Source of the DNA: Flavisolibacter tropicus
GTDB taxonomy: Bacteria > Bacteroidota > Bacteroidia > Chitinophagales > Chitinophagaceae
Length of the DNA: 64,000 nucleotides
Assembly: GCF_001644645.1 (NCBI RefSeq)
Contig: NZ_CP011390.1
Span: 4,584,001-4,648,000 of the forward strand
Direction of reading: 5' to 3'
Shown here one piece after another: positions 1 to 8,883 of the stretch. The position numbers were made by a program, and so were the translations under genes. The notes below the pieces were generated by a model, which had not been told where the DNA came from, did no database searches, and saw only the letters and a program-made list of their open reading frames with translations. Each line of letters starts with the position of its first letter. Positions within the stretch are counted from its first letter, which is position 1.

Positions 1-839
1 TTCAGAAAGGGTAGGTAAGTTTCTCCATGTGTCTTATCAAAATGTGTAGCTTGTTTAGCCTCTGTCCAGGCAGCTTTTATGGACTCTAAAACAGCAGGCG
101 CCTGCTCGTGCACTGTTAGCAGAACTTGCTCTATTTGTTGCTGTAACGATTTGCTTAGCTTTTTATTAAATAGTACAGGGCCTAGCGGAATTTCTGTAGA
201 GATCCAAATAGGTCTTAATTGCAGCTTGCTTATGCTATCCAGTTTGGCATATTCGCTATTGCCCATTGCAGCCAGGTCTACCTGATTGCTTAATAGGGCC
301 TGAATGGCTTTGGCATGTGTGCCAGTATACATAACGCTTTGAAACTGTTGTTCAGCATTTGTTACACCAATGCGGGTTAAGGCCAGTCGCGGTACCAGGT
401 TGCCACTGGTAGAGCCAATGGCAACCAATCCCAGCCGGGTTTGTTTACCAAAGGTGGTTACATCTTTAAGCTGTTGAATCGGCGATTGTGCTCTGGCAAT
501 GAAGACTGTTTTGTAATTGTCGTCTGGGTCGGGAACAGTAAGGGCTACTTTAGGCTCCATAGGATAGTGCTTGCTACTAGCTTGCAACAGCAGGTAGCCA
601 AACGTATTGATGAAGGCAATGTCCACTTCACCTTTTTGAATGGCTTCTATAAAAGCGGGTACTGTAGGATAGCTTTTTACAGATGCCTGTATACCTAATT
701 TTTGCTGTAGCAGATCTGCTAGGGGTTGTATGTTTTTAATGCGGGGATTATCGGCGTATTGATAAACAGCTAAGCGTAAGTTCTGACTGAAGCCGGTAAA
801 CGTTATCAATACCAATAGGGTAACCAATATCTTCTTCAT
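1..839 (-). CDS. PhnD-like phosphate/phosphonate ABC transporter substrate-binding protein (3' end cut by window)
   Basis: An open frame runs leftward from ATG 839 to the window edge (279 codons, no stop), so the C-terminus is missing. Residues 1-19 (MKKILVTLLVLITFTGFSQ) form a signal peptide. The mature part has the pattern of PhnD-type periplasmic binding proteins: a VDIAFINTFGYLL stretch near residue 80, LGLVAIGSTSGNLVPRLAL near 145 and DLAAMGNSEYAKL near 200. Members bind phosphonate, phosphite or other small anions for an ABC importer. No permease or ATPase gene is visible on this side, so the substrate is unknown and it may be an orphan binding protein. The family call is fairly secure. 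Confidence 0.8.
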   Translation of the reverse strand, partial: MKKILVTLLVLITFTGFSQNLRLAVYQYADNPRIKNIQPLADLLQQKLGIQASVKSYPTVPAFIEAIQKGEVDIAFINTFGYLLLQASSKHYPMEPKVALTVPDPDDNYKTVFIARAQSPIQQLKDVTTFGKQTRLGLVAIGSTSGNLVPRLALTRIGVTNAEQQFQSVMYTGTHAKAIQALLSNQVDLAAMGNSEYAKLDSISKLQLRPIWISTEIPLGPVLFNKKLSKSLQQQIEQVLLTVHEQAPAVLESIKAAWTEAKQATHFDKTHGETYLPFL

Positions 840-943
840 GAATACAAAGATGCAGTTACTATGCCAAGGGGTAATCCCAAAAGCTGTATGAATTGCTGTT
901 TCTTATCATTTCCTTTGCACCCTTTTTGCGATCTTTATTGGCT

Positions 944-2155
944 ATGAAGCGTAGTGGTTCTGCAGATCTTCCCTTACACAATGGAGCCGTACCCAATTGG
1001 TTATACGAGCGCATGGGGAAGTTGGGCTTGGCTATCACGGAAGCCATTTTGGTGGAGTATGGAAAAGAAGAATTTCTACGCCGCATGAGCGATCCTTTCT
1101 GGTTTCAGAGCTTAGGGGCGGTGATGGGAATGGACTGGCATTCATCGGGTATTACCACATCTGTCTTAGGGGCTTTACGCCGTTCTATAAATCCTCACTC
1201 CAAAGAACTGGGCTTGTATTTCTGCGGAGGGAAAGGCAAGTTTTCCCGGCAAACACCAGAAGAACTATTGGCCATTGCTGATAAAACCGGCTTGAACGGA
1301 CATGAGCTGGTACGTAGTTCTAAACTCAGTGCCAAGGTAGACAATACCGCTGTGCAGGATGGCTTTCAATTATACATTCACAGTTTTATTCTTTCTGATA
1401 GTGGGCAGTGGACCGTAGTGCAACAAGGGATGCGCGAAGTCGATGCCATGGCGCGCCGCTATCATTGGCACTCTGCCGATCTGAAATCATTTGTTGAAGA
1501 GCCTCATGCTGGGGTGCATGGCGCAAACCAGGGGTTGATCCTGAACTTAACAGCTACCGACGCCAATATCACACGGGAAGGTATTCTGCAGATCGCTGGT
1601 GAAAAGCCAGAGACCATGATGCAGGAGATTCAGCATTTGATCATGCCTTCTCATCATGATGTGCGTAGTAAAGATGTTGACTTAAAACGTTTAGGTACCG
1701 TACTATGGTTAGCCCATGACAAGCAACCCAAAGACTTTGAAGAGCTGTTATTGCTGGAAGGTGTTGGTCCTCGTACGCTGCAATCCTTAACCTTAGTGAG
1801 CGAGGTGGTACACGGTACACCGTCACGTTTTAAAGATCCTGCCCGCTTTTCGTTTGCCCATGGCGGTAAGGATGGGCATCCATTCCCTGTGCCTACCAAG
1901 ACCTTTGATGAAGTGATCCATACCATGCAAAAGGCAGTGGAGCGCGCTAAGATTGGTCAAACAGATAAAGCACAAGCGCTGAAGAAACTTCATGAAATAG
2001 CCGCCCGCGCAGAAAAAGACTTCACGCCAACGGATAAACTGCAGGAAGTTATTCAAAAAGAAATAGAAGACAGTTGGAAATACGGTGGCAAAACCATCTT
2101 TGGCGATGCCAAACCACCCAAGCGTTCGAAGGGAGTGCAGCTGCGTTTATTTTAA
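944..2155 (+). CDS. DUF763 domain-containing protein
   Basis: The product is 403 aa from ATG 944. An upstream in-frame ATG at 893 would add 17 hydrophobic residues, but the family begins with the motif seen here, MKRSGSADLPLH. The whole protein matches the DUF763 layout: an N-terminal ADLPLHNGAVPNWLYERM block, an HGANQGLILNLTATDA segment near 205, and an LEGVGPRTLQSLTLVSEV helix-hairpin-helix-like segment near 285 followed by FSFAHGGKDGHPFPVP. Helix-hairpin-helix motifs usually contact DNA. The family has no established biochemical role, so I assign none. It is a single gene closed by the hairpin at 2273-2311. Confidence 0.85.
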   Translation: MKRSGSADLPLHNGAVPNWLYERMGKLGLAITEAILVEYGKEEFLRRMSDPFWFQSLGAVMGMDWHSSGITTSVLGALRRSINPHSKELGLYFCGGKGKFSRQTPEELLAIADKTGLNGHELVRSSKLSAKVDNTAVQDGFQLYIHSFILSDSGQWTVVQQGMREVDAMARRYHWHSADLKSFVEEPHAGVHGANQGLILNLTATDANITREGILQIAGEKPETMMQEIQHLIMPSHHDVRSKDVDLKRLGTVLWLAHDKQPKDFEELLLLEGVGPRTLQSLTLVSEVVHGTPSRFKDPARFSFAHGGKDGHPFPVPTKTFDEVIHTMQKAVERAKIGQTDKAQALKKLHEIAARAEKDFTPTDKLQEVIQKEIEDSWKYGGKTIFGDAKPPKRSKGVQLRLF

Positions 2156-2480
2156 GGCCCAGCTCACACCCCCGGCCCCTAAAGGGGAGCGTCAGCGCGG
2201 CGGAAGCCTAGGCCGTGAGACGTCAAACGTGAAAGGGCCAGCGTGCAAAGCCAGAAGATCAAACTGCTTAATAAATGAAAAGCACTCTGTTAAGTGGAGT
2301 GCTTTTCATTTATAGTCCATCAATTCTTTGCGTCTTTTCCTCTTAGCGCCTTTGCGTGAAATCCTTCTGCCTTGTCAACCTAACTTCATTTGCTAATCTT
2401 CACTTCAGCTAATCAGCCATTTCCTCTGTGTCCCTTCGTGCCTCTTTGCCTCTGTGGTTCAAGAAGCCTGGGCCTCCCCT
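2156..2480. repeat. Intergenic spacer with dispersed repeats (325 bp)
   Basis: There is no gene here. It holds the element cccccggcccctaaagggga (2169-2188), present again inverted at 2473-2495 and in part at 26171-26189. It also holds a ctttgcgtgaaa-type phrase (2325-2360) and a ctctgtgtcccttcgtgcct-type phrase (2424-2461). Related phrases recur at 9960-10142, the second one inverted. Confidence 0.7.
2273..2311. terminator. Hairpin terminator between convergent genes
   Basis: A perfect 15-bp stem (aaatgaaaagcactc pairing with gagtgcttttcattt) has a 9-nt loop. A-rich and T-rich ends allow termination in both directions between the DUF763 gene and the aldo/keto reductase gene. Confidence 0.8.
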
Positions 2481-3452
2481 TTAGGGGCCGGGGGCGTGCT
2501 GGGGTTCGCTCGCCTTATTTAATTTCTCTATCGCTTCTTTATCCAACTCTATCTGAAACGCTTTCGCCAGCTCTTTCACTTGCTCCACGCTGGTTGCGCT
2601 GGCAATGGGTGCTGTAATACTCGGGCGGGCCAATAGCCAGGCTAACGCAATACTGGCTTGGTTAGTCTGGTACTGTGCAGCCACTTCATCCAGTGCTTTA
2701 AGGATGCGCAAGCCACGTTCGTTCAGGTATTTATTGACTATACCACCACCACGCACACTTTTATTCACGTCTTCTTCCGTACGGTACTTACCACTTAAAA
2801 AACCGCTGGCTAATGCATAGTAGTTGATCACACCCAAACCTTCCTGCAAACAGATCGGTTCATACTGCGTTTCAAATGTTGAGCGGTTGTACAGGTTGTA
2901 CTCTGGCTGCAAGGTTTGATACGCTGGCAGGTTTTTCTCCTTGCTGTATCGTAGCGACTCCTGTAAACGCTCTGGACTCAGGTTTGAGGCTCCGATAGCT
3001 CTTACCTTACCTTCTTTAACCAGTTGCCCAAAGATTTCGATGGTTTCACCAACCGGTGTGTCCAGGTCATCCCAGTGCGATTGATACAGGTCTATATAGT
3101 CGGTTTGCAAGCGCTGTAAGGAATCCTCAACTGCTTTTCGGATATACTTGGCCGAAAGGTCTTTTTTGCCTTGTCCCATATCACCACCTACTTTGGTAGC
3201 TATAACTATTTTATTACGATTGCCTTTTTGCTTAACCCATTTGCCAATGATGGTTTCCGATTCTCCGCCTTTATTACCCGGCGCCCAACGGGAATACACA
3301 TCGGCAGTATCAATAAAGTCAAAGCCGGCATCTTCAAAGGCATCCAGTAACAGGAAAGAGGTCTTTTCATCTGCTGTCCAGCCAAAGACGTTGCCGCCAA
3401 AGGCCCAAGGCATTACCTCCAAACCGCTGTTCCCAAGTTTTCTTTTTTTCAT
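2481..3452 (-). CDS. Aldo/keto reductase
   Basis: The product is 323 aa and is an NADPH-dependent aldo/keto reductase of the (alpha/beta)8 family. The catalytic elements are visible: Asp and Tyr in FIDTADVYSRW, Lys in IATKVGG, and His in DLYQSHWDD. ATG 3452 is chosen because it has a strong AGGAGG seven bases upstream and opens with the family start MKKRKLGNSGLEV; the frame is open further to 3485 but overlaps the neighbour. It lies 13 bp after the alcohol dehydrogenase gene and is probably co-transcribed with it. The last residues (EPQHAPGP) and the stop codon are encoded by an intergenic repeat element, so the C-terminal tail is probably an accretion. The substrate is unknown. Confidence 0.9.
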   Translation of the reverse strand: MKKRKLGNSGLEVMPWAFGGNVFGWTADEKTSFLLLDAFEDAGFDFIDTADVYSRWAPGNKGGESETIIGKWVKQKGNRNKIVIATKVGGDMGQGKKDLSAKYIRKAVEDSLQRLQTDYIDLYQSHWDDLDTPVGETIEIFGQLVKEGKVRAIGASNLSPERLQESLRYSKEKNLPAYQTLQPEYNLYNRSTFETQYEPICLQEGLGVINYYALASGFLSGKYRTEEDVNKSVRGGGIVNKYLNERGLRILKALDEVAAQYQTNQASIALAWLLARPSITAPIASATSVEQVKELAKAFQIELDKEAIEKLNKASEPQHAPGP

Positions 3453-3465
3453 TATGCTCCTCCTT
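3453..3465 (-). promoter_or_regulatory. Strong Shine-Dalgarno site for the aldo/keto reductase
   Basis: Read on the minus strand, AAAAGGAGGAGCATA immediately precedes ATG 3452. Such strong sites are uncommon in Bacteroidota, and this one decides the start codon. Confidence 0.7.
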
Positions 3466-4509
3466 TTATAATGTGGCCATATCAATTACAAAACGGTAGC
3501 GCACATCGCCTTTCATCATACGCTCATAGGCGGTATTGATGTCTTTAATGGCAATCACTTCCACATCGGAGGTAATATTGTTAGCGGCGCAATAGTCCAG
3601 CATTTCCTGTGTTTCTTTAATGCCGCCAATCAACGAGCCGCCAATGCTTCTGCGCTGGCCAATCAGGTTGAATGCTGGAATTTCTGCAGGTGCAGGTGGT
3701 GCACCTACACAGATCATGGTGCCATTTGTATGCAGCATACTTAAATATGTATTGTAATTGTGTGGCGCTGATACAGTATCAATAATAAAGTCAAAATAGT
3801 TGGCGAGTTCATTAAGGGTGTCTGCGTTGCTTGTCAGTGCAAAGCGATGTGCACCCAAGCGTTTAGCATCGGCTTCCTTAGAAGGGGAGTGGCTCAGCAT
3901 AGTTACTTCAGCTCCAAACGCCACGGCAAACTTTACAGCCATATGTCCCAGGCCGCCTAAGCCAAGTACACCTACTTTATGACCTTTACCTACTTTCCAG
4001 TGGCGCAGAGGGGAGTAGGTGGTAATGCCAGCACATAACAATGGCGCTACACCTTCCAGTGGTAGGTCTTCTGATACTTTCAGTACAAAGTCTTCATGGG
4101 TAACAATCATATTGGAGTAACCACCATAAGTAACCGCGCCAGTTTTACGCTCGCGGCTATTGTAGGTGCCTACAAAACCAACTTCGCAATATTGTTCCAG
4201 ACCTTCTTTACAGTTTCTACATTCCCGGCAAGAGTCTACCAGGCAGCCTACACCTACCAGGTCGCCATTCTTATATTTCTTTACATGGTCACCTACTCTC
4301 GACACACGGCCTACAATCTCATGGCCGGGTACAATGGGGAAAATGGTGCCGCCCCACTCATCACGAACCTGGTGAATGTCGGAGTGACAAACACCGCAGT
4401 AGATGATCTCAATCTGTACATCATGTGGTCCGGGCTCGCGGCGTTCAAAGCTCCAGGGGGCTAAATCTGATTTTGGGTCTTGTGCAGCATATCCTTTCGT
4501 TGGGGTCAT
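3466..4509 (-). CDS. Zinc-dependent NAD(P) alcohol/aldehyde dehydrogenase (YahK/CAD type)
   Basis: The product is 347 aa, a medium-chain dehydrogenase that interconverts aldehydes and alcohols. The catalytic zinc ligands lie in CGVCHSDIH and VPGHEIVGRV, and the structural zinc cysteines in CRECRNCKEGLEQYC. The Rossmann loop is GLGGLGHMAVKFA, followed by LSHSPSK, which lacks the acidic residue of NAD-binding enzymes and resembles the NADP-preferring YahK/cinnamyl-alcohol dehydrogenase branch. It is the first gene of a two-gene unit with the aldo/keto reductase, suggesting a joint role in carbonyl reduction or detoxification (inference). Confidence 0.92.
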   Translation of the reverse strand: MTPTKGYAAQDPKSDLAPWSFERREPGPHDVQIEIIYCGVCHSDIHQVRDEWGGTIFPIVPGHEIVGRVSRVGDHVKKYKNGDLVGVGCLVDSCRECRNCKEGLEQYCEVGFVGTYNSRERKTGAVTYGGYSNMIVTHEDFVLKVSEDLPLEGVAPLLCAGITTYSPLRHWKVGKGHKVGVLGLGGLGHMAVKFAVAFGAEVTMLSHSPSKEADAKRLGAHRFALTSNADTLNELANYFDFIIDTVSAPHNYNTYLSMLHTNGTMICVGAPPAPAEIPAFNLIGQRRSIGGSLIGGIKETQEMLDYCAANNITSDVEVIAIKDINTAYERMMKGDVRYRFVIDMATL

Positions 4510-4836
4510 ATGTTTCTGATTTTAGGTTGAATAACAAAATTAGTTGATCACTTAGCTGATAAGAGGCCCTGTTATCCACAACAAGTGTTCCAGTATCGGC
4601 GGCTAAACTTAACGATGTGCATGATGTTATCGGCAATCGAGAATTGGCAATCGCTAATTGGATTTACTTTTTAAAGCCAGGAGCGTTCAGATTTTAAAGA
4701 ACGATTCGCTACTTGCCTTTCTACATGGTTTCAATATTCTTTATTTCCATTTGCCGATTCCCGATTATCGATTGCTGATTCCCGGCTCCCAATTATGGTC
4801 AGTTATTTGTAAACTTTGAACAATAAAACAAGTAGA
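4510..4836. repeat. Divergent spacer with 'cgattcccgatt' phrase repeats
   Basis: A 327-bp gap separates divergent genes. Copies of a phrase family lie at 4631-4661 (ggcaatcgagaattggcaat...) and 4744-4797 (tgccgattcccgattatcga...). The same family recurs at 48054-48170. I cannot pick out promoters confidently. Confidence 0.6.
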
Positions 4837-5901
4837 ATGGCTTTGTTATTTGAACCATTAAAGATTCGATCGATCACTTTGAAGAACCGTATCGCTGTCG
4901 CACCCATGTGTCAATACTCTGCAAACGATGGCTTTATAAACGATTGGCATGTGGTGCACTTAGGTAGCCGTGCAGTAGGCGGCGCAGGATTGATTATTCT
5001 GGAGGCTACGGCTGTGACTCCAGAAGGGCGAATTACACATAAGGACCTGGGTATTTGGAAAGATGAACATATTGATGGCTTAAAACGAATAGCCACATTT
5101 ATTGAATCCTTCGGTGTGGTGCCGGGTATACAGCTGGCACATGCAGGCCGTAAAGCCAGCAGTCATAATCCTTGGGAAGGAGGTGAGCCCTTAACGTTGG
5201 AAGAAGGCGCCTGGCAGACAGTAGGGCCTAGCGCTATTCCGTTTAAAGAGGGGACTCCAACTCCTGTTGAAATGTCAAGAGACCAGATTGCAAAACTGGT
5301 GCAGGATTTTAAAGCAGCTACACAGCGTGCTTTGCAGGCTGGGTTTAAGCTAATTGAATTACACGGCGCACATGGTTATCTCATACATGAGTTTTTATCA
5401 CCGCTCAGTAATCAGCGAACAGATGAGTATGGCGGCTCCTTTGAAAATCGAACTCGGTTAGTTATCGAAATAATAGAAGCCGTTCGGGAAGTATGGCCCA
5501 AGGAGTATCCGCTGTTTGTACGTTTCTCTGCTACCGATTGGGTAGAAAACGGTTGGACTGTAGACGACTCTATAGCATTGGCTAAAATAATAAAGACAAA
5601 AGATGTTGATTTGATCGATTGTTCTACCGGTGGTAATATCACGGGTGTGCGTATTCCATTAGTGCCACTGTACCAGGTGCCGTTTGCTGAACAAATAAAG
5701 AAAGGCTCAGGTATTTTAACTGCGGCCGTTGGTCTCATTACTACACCACAGGAATGCGAGCAGATTTTGCAAGACCAACAAGCCGACCTCATCATGCTGG
5801 CCCGGCAAATGCTGCGCGATCCTTACTTTCCGTTGCATGCAGCTAAAGCACTAGGGGTGGATGTGCCCTGGCCATCGCAATACCTGAGGGCTAAGAAATA
5901 A
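4837..5901 (+). CDS. NADH:flavin oxidoreductase / Old Yellow Enzyme, YqjM-like
   Basis: The product is 354 aa from ATG 4837; an in-frame TTG at 4816 is the alternative start. It is an FMN-dependent ene-reductase with a TIM barrel. The start ALLFEPLKIRSITLKNRIAV and the PMCQYSA motif, whose Cys tunes the flavin in YqjM-class enzymes, place it in the thermophilic-like OYE branch. QLAHAGRKAS, HGAHGYLIHEFLSP and NQRTDEYGGSFENR give the flavin and substrate contacts. It reduces activated C=C bonds with NAD(P)H and is often linked to electrophile or oxidative stress. It diverges from the alcohol dehydrogenase operon, with which it shares a redox theme. Confidence 0.92.
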   Translation: MALLFEPLKIRSITLKNRIAVAPMCQYSANDGFINDWHVVHLGSRAVGGAGLIILEATAVTPEGRITHKDLGIWKDEHIDGLKRIATFIESFGVVPGIQLAHAGRKASSHNPWEGGEPLTLEEGAWQTVGPSAIPFKEGTPTPVEMSRDQIAKLVQDFKAATQRALQAGFKLIELHGAHGYLIHEFLSPLSNQRTDEYGGSFENRTRLVIEIIEAVREVWPKEYPLFVRFSATDWVENGWTVDDSIALAKIIKTKDVDLIDCSTGGNITGVRIPLVPLYQVPFAEQIKKGSGILTAAVGLITTPQECEQILQDQQADLIMLARQMLRDPYFPLHAAKALGVDVPWPSQYLRAKK

Positions 5902-5924
5902 TAACAATTCAGTTATACAGTCGT

Positions 5925-6006
5925 ATAGCCGGTGATGGTTGACAGTTGACAGAGGGTGGGTAGTTTAGTGCCAACTGTCATCTGCCAACTGTTCTCTGTC
6001 AACTAA
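5925..6006. repeat. 'gttgacagttgaca' dispersed repeat
   Basis: Phrases ggttgacagttgacagaggg and ccaactgtcatctgccaact, ending ctctgtcaac, form an inverted-repeat-like block between convergent genes. It is related to the cagtccacagacaacagt family found at 19821-19843, 25928-25960 and 26451-26480, and inside icmF. Confidence 0.6.
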
Positions 6007-6023
6007 AGAAAGTATAGTTACGC

Positions 6024-6641
6024 TTAATTCTTACGACCGCTATCGGGCTTTGCCGGTGTTATGCGGTAATCATCGTTTGTGATACCACTTACTCCCCGCT
6101 TCTTTTTGGGAGCTAGGGAATCAGTCTTCTGAGTTTGGGATGGCGGTGCCTGTACAAGCGGTGGTGCTTGCTGGTTGGTATTGTCTGTAACTGGCGGAAT
6201 AATATCAGCTACGGGTACAGACGATGAATCAGTGCTGTTGGGAACAGTACTGATGGGAACATTGGTGCCCGGGTAAACAACCGGGTTTTTCTTATCAGGA
6301 ATAATGGCTTTAGTGTCTATTGGTGGTGGCGACGCTGCCGGTGTAGTAATGATGGTCTGAGTGGCTGGCGTAGTAGCAGGGATCTTATTGGGTTTTGAAT
6401 TCTGTTTATTGATTTTTATTAGAAACAATGCAATGATAATAACAACAATGCCGGGTAGCGCGTAAGGTAACACCTGACCGCCGCGCGGAGAGGATGGCGG
6501 TGTATCACCTCCATCATCGGTAGGCATATCTGCATCCAGCTCACCTTCAATGCGCGCCCATATAGCTTCCCGCAAATCAGGAATCGGCAGCTGGTTCAGC
6601 TTGCTGGTGATGGTTACTTCATATGTTGTTTTCTGATTCAT
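6024..6641 (-). CDS. Single-pass membrane protein, probable partner of the upstream ECF sigma factor
   Basis: The product is 205 aa. ATG 6641 overlaps the sigma gene stop as TAATG, implying translational coupling. The cytoplasmic N-terminus (about 65 aa) holds LNQLPIPDLREAIWARIEGEL, a motif common at the start of Bacteroidota anti-sigma-like proteins. One transmembrane helix (LPGIVVIIIALFLIKI) lies near residue 80-95. The rest is a long Pro/Thr/Ser-rich, presumably disordered periplasmic tail ending in basic residues. Topology and position suggest an anti-sigma factor, but no FecR or zinc anti-sigma domain is visible, so the role is inferred. An in-frame ATG at 6701 lies inside the sigma gene and is unlikely. 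Confidence 0.75.
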   Translation of the reverse strand: MNQKTTYEVTITSKLNQLPIPDLREAIWARIEGELDADMPTDDGGDTPPSSPRGGQVLPYALPGIVVIIIALFLIKINKQNSKPNKIPATTPATQTIITTPAASPPPIDTKAIIPDKKNPVVYPGTNVPISTVPNSTDSSSVPVADIIPPVTDNTNQQAPPLVQAPPSQTQKTDSLAPKKKRGVSGITNDDYRITPAKPDSGRKN

Positions 6642-7186
6642 TACGTGTTTAACTGTGTCAGTTGTTGTTGTAAAGTTTTCCGGGCTTCGCTCAGGTGCCA
6701 TTTCGAGGTGCCTTCGCTGATGTTTAGTCGTTCGGCTATCTCTCGGTGGTTATAGCCTTCTACAGCATAGAGGACAAAGACGGCGTGCGTTGCTGGTGGA
6801 AGTTTCTGTATCAGTTTCATGATCTCTTCTGCTCCCATTCGCTCCAGCACACTGTTATTGATACCAGGCTCGGCTACGGTTTCCAGTTCCACATTTTCAC
6901 TAAAGCGGTTTCTGGATTTGATATGATCCAAGCCCTCGTTCACTACTATCCGTTTGATCCAGGCATGTAGTGATCCTTTGGAAGAATCAAACGTGCGGAT
7001 ACTCTTGAATACTTTTACAAAGGCATGGCTCATAATGTCGGCAGCATCCATCTCATCGCGCGAGTAACGCAAGGCAATGGTCATGGCAAACTCATAGAGA
7101 TGCTCGTACAGCAGCTTCTGCGCTTTGCGGTCGTTGGCCAGGCAGCCTTCGATCATGTTTTCAATATCGTACTCCAGGAGCGGCAC
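6641..7186 (-). CDS. ECF RNA polymerase sigma factor
   Basis: The product is 181 aa, a normal ECF sigma-70 length. Region 2 is at about 20-85 (YEHLYEFAMTIALRYSRD, then AADIMSHAFVKVFKSIRTFD and the -10-reading LHAWIKRIVVNEGLDHIK). Region 4 is at about 120-175 (LPPATHAVFVLYAVEGYNHR, then EIAERLNISEGTSKWHLSEA). It directs polymerase to a dedicated promoter set and is normally held by a membrane anti-sigma factor, here probably the overlapping downstream gene. It follows four envelope protein genes in the same orientation with a 30-bp gap, so it may be autoregulated in one long transcript. Confidence 0.92.
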   Translation of the reverse strand: MPLLEYDIENMIEGCLANDRKAQKLLYEHLYEFAMTIALRYSRDEMDAADIMSHAFVKVFKSIRTFDSSKGSLHAWIKRIVVNEGLDHIKSRNRFSENVELETVAEPGINNSVLERMGAEEIMKLIQKLPPATHAVFVLYAVEGYNHREIAERLNISEGTSKWHLSEARKTLQQQLTQLNT

Positions 7187-7216
7187 TAGCTGTAATACTA
7201 CATGGTTTCTCTGAAA

Positions 7217-8071
7217 TTATTTAATGCTTTTGATCTTGCGTAATAGAAGCGATGAAGCAATTGCACTTAATACAAGCTTTGTCGGTTCATCTAAGTCATT
7301 GTAAAACCAGATCTCATGGTTCCATTGATTAATAATACCTACTACACCACCATCCATGCGCAGTTCATAACCTCCTGGTATTTCAAAGGGCATAGTTGCC
7401 TCTCTTCCTTTAGGTGATGTAGAATGCGTTACGCGTATTTGGTTAATGGTAACGGTATCTATGCCATTAGTAGCCAAGCCCAATTCCAACGGGTACCTAA
7501 AGACGGCTTTCCTCCCCATAGAATCAACAGGTGGATGTTCTCCATTATATACCGCCAATTGCCACACGCTGGTATCCTTGTTGGTTACGGGAATGATCAC
7601 TGCTGAAAAGGCATACTGGTAGTTCTTTGTTTGGCTAAAGTCGCCCAGCCAACGAACGCCTGTTTTTACTTTTAGCATGTCGTGTATGCTGCCTTCTGTA
7701 GCCAGCACTTCGGCTACTTGGTTGCCATCGCTGATGGTATACTGGAAATGGTCTTTCGAACGCTCGGTCACACTGCTGGCTTCTACATCAAAAATTCTAC
7801 TCACTCGGTCAGCAGAAGTTACAGGGGCTCTTTTGCTACTGCGACTGTTCTTTGTTAATAAACCTCTTTTTACTTTGGAGGTTTGATAGCTACCAAAGCG
7901 CAATTGTTTATAACTGTTCCAACCCTTTACTTCCATGCGGGTAGATTGTTCGCTAAAGCGGTTAGGTATAGTTAATTGATAAGGTTTGCAACTGCTTAAG
8001 CTTAAGATCAGCAATAGCAGGAATAGTATAAATAGAGGGATATAAACTCTCATGGAATAATTAGGCTTCAT
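7217..8071 (-). CDS. Envelope lipoprotein of unknown function, paralogue of the next upstream gene
   Basis: The product is 284 aa. A hydrophobic N-terminus (residues 7-28) ends in the lipobox LSSC, so it is a predicted lipoprotein. ATG 8071 overlaps the preceding stop as TAATG; an alternative ATG is at 8053. The N-terminal mature part (MEVKGWNSYKQLRFGSYQTS) aligns with a similar segment of the upstream product (SRLKGGHFLRKNLSFADYKT), and both end in a LAS-IA-like segment, indicating an old tandem duplication. I recognise no family. Its place before the sigma factor suggests the pair senses or executes an envelope function. Confidence 0.75.
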   Translation of the reverse strand: MKPNYSMRVYIPLFILFLLLLILSLSSCKPYQLTIPNRFSEQSTRMEVKGWNSYKQLRFGSYQTSKVKRGLLTKNSRSSKRAPVTSADRVSRIFDVEASSVTERSKDHFQYTISDGNQVAEVLATEGSIHDMLKVKTGVRWLGDFSQTKNYQYAFSAVIIPVTNKDTSVWQLAVYNGEHPPVDSMGRKAVFRYPLELGLATNGIDTVTINQIRVTHSTSPKGREATMPFEIPGGYELRMDGGVVGIINQWNHEIWFYNDLDEPTKLVLSAIASSLLLRKIKSIK

Positions 8072-8874
8072 TATTTATAAATGGTTCGTCTGGTGGTAAG
8101 GATGGCTATGGTGCTGGCAATGGCATCAGCAATATCGGCGTTTAAGACTTCTTTCATCCAGGTTTTTTTATAGCGGCCGCTTTCATCTACTGTTACGGCC
8201 GCAATTATTTCCTGCTGGTAAGTAAACGCATATACCTGATGCAGGCTGCTAAGCAGGCTTTTGGCATTGCCTGCTTCAACAGGGCGGTCTCTTAACAGGG
8301 CTGGTGTTCGTATGAATTCAATGGTTATGCTGTCTTTTCGGATAAGGCCTTTCTGCGCTTCTCTTTTGGTGCCGTTTAAATTGGTAGCTACCACTTCCCA
8401 AAATTGATTGGTTTGGTTTGCCAGTTGTATGCGGGCTTCCAGCAGATCTTCATTACGTGATCCAAAGAAAGAAGAATCCTGTCGTAACCGGAACAGGGAA
8501 AACGTTTCATTGGTTAGCAAGGTCGCCCTGCATTCTACGGTACTTATTTTTTGCCCGTCTTTCTCTACGTCAAAGCGAAAGACATCTTTCGACCAGCGTA
8601 GCTTGTGGCTATACAATGGGATGCCACTAATACTGATAAGGTTTGCTGGCTGTAAGGGCTTTGCAGCAAAGAAAGACCCTAGCGTGCGGTGAAAGTGCCG
8701 TGTTTTGTAATCTGCAAAGGATAGATTCTTGCGTAAGAAGTGGCCTCCTTTCAGTCGACTTGGTTGCAGTTGTGCGGCCATTTTGGGAATGACTGTTTGC
8801 GACTGTCCGGCAATAGGTCGACCTAAAAAAATAAGCAGCGTGAAACTAAGTTGTATCGTAAAGTAGATTTTCAT
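8071..8874 (-). CDS. Secreted protein of unknown function, paralogue of the following gene
   Basis: The product is 267 aa with signal peptide MKIYFTIQLSFTLLIFLG and probable cleavage after AGQS. The body is mixed polar beta-rich sequence with no recognised domain. It shares the basic K-G-x(5-6)-K-x-L-x-F motif and general layout with the downstream lipoprotein. It lacks the lipobox Cys, so one paralogue is lipid-anchored and the other soluble. It lies 9 bp after the preceding gene and overlaps the next, so translation is coupled. Confidence 0.72.
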   Translation of the reverse strand: MKIYFTIQLSFTLLIFLGRPIAGQSQTVIPKMAAQLQPSRLKGGHFLRKNLSFADYKTRHFHRTLGSFFAAKPLQPANLISISGIPLYSHKLRWSKDVFRFDVEKDGQKISTVECRATLLTNETFSLFRLRQDSSFFGSRNEDLLEARIQLANQTNQFWEVVATNLNGTKREAQKGLIRKDSITIEFIRTPALLRDRPVEAGNAKSLLSSLHQVYAFTYQQEIIAAVTVDESGRYKKTWMKEVLNADIADAIASTIAILTTRRTIYK

Positions 8875-8883
8875 AAGGCTGCG

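Noticed and set aside
859..1086. Minus-strand open frame opposite the DUF763 gene
   Set aside because: It overlaps a well-supported gene on the other strand and has no family resemblance.
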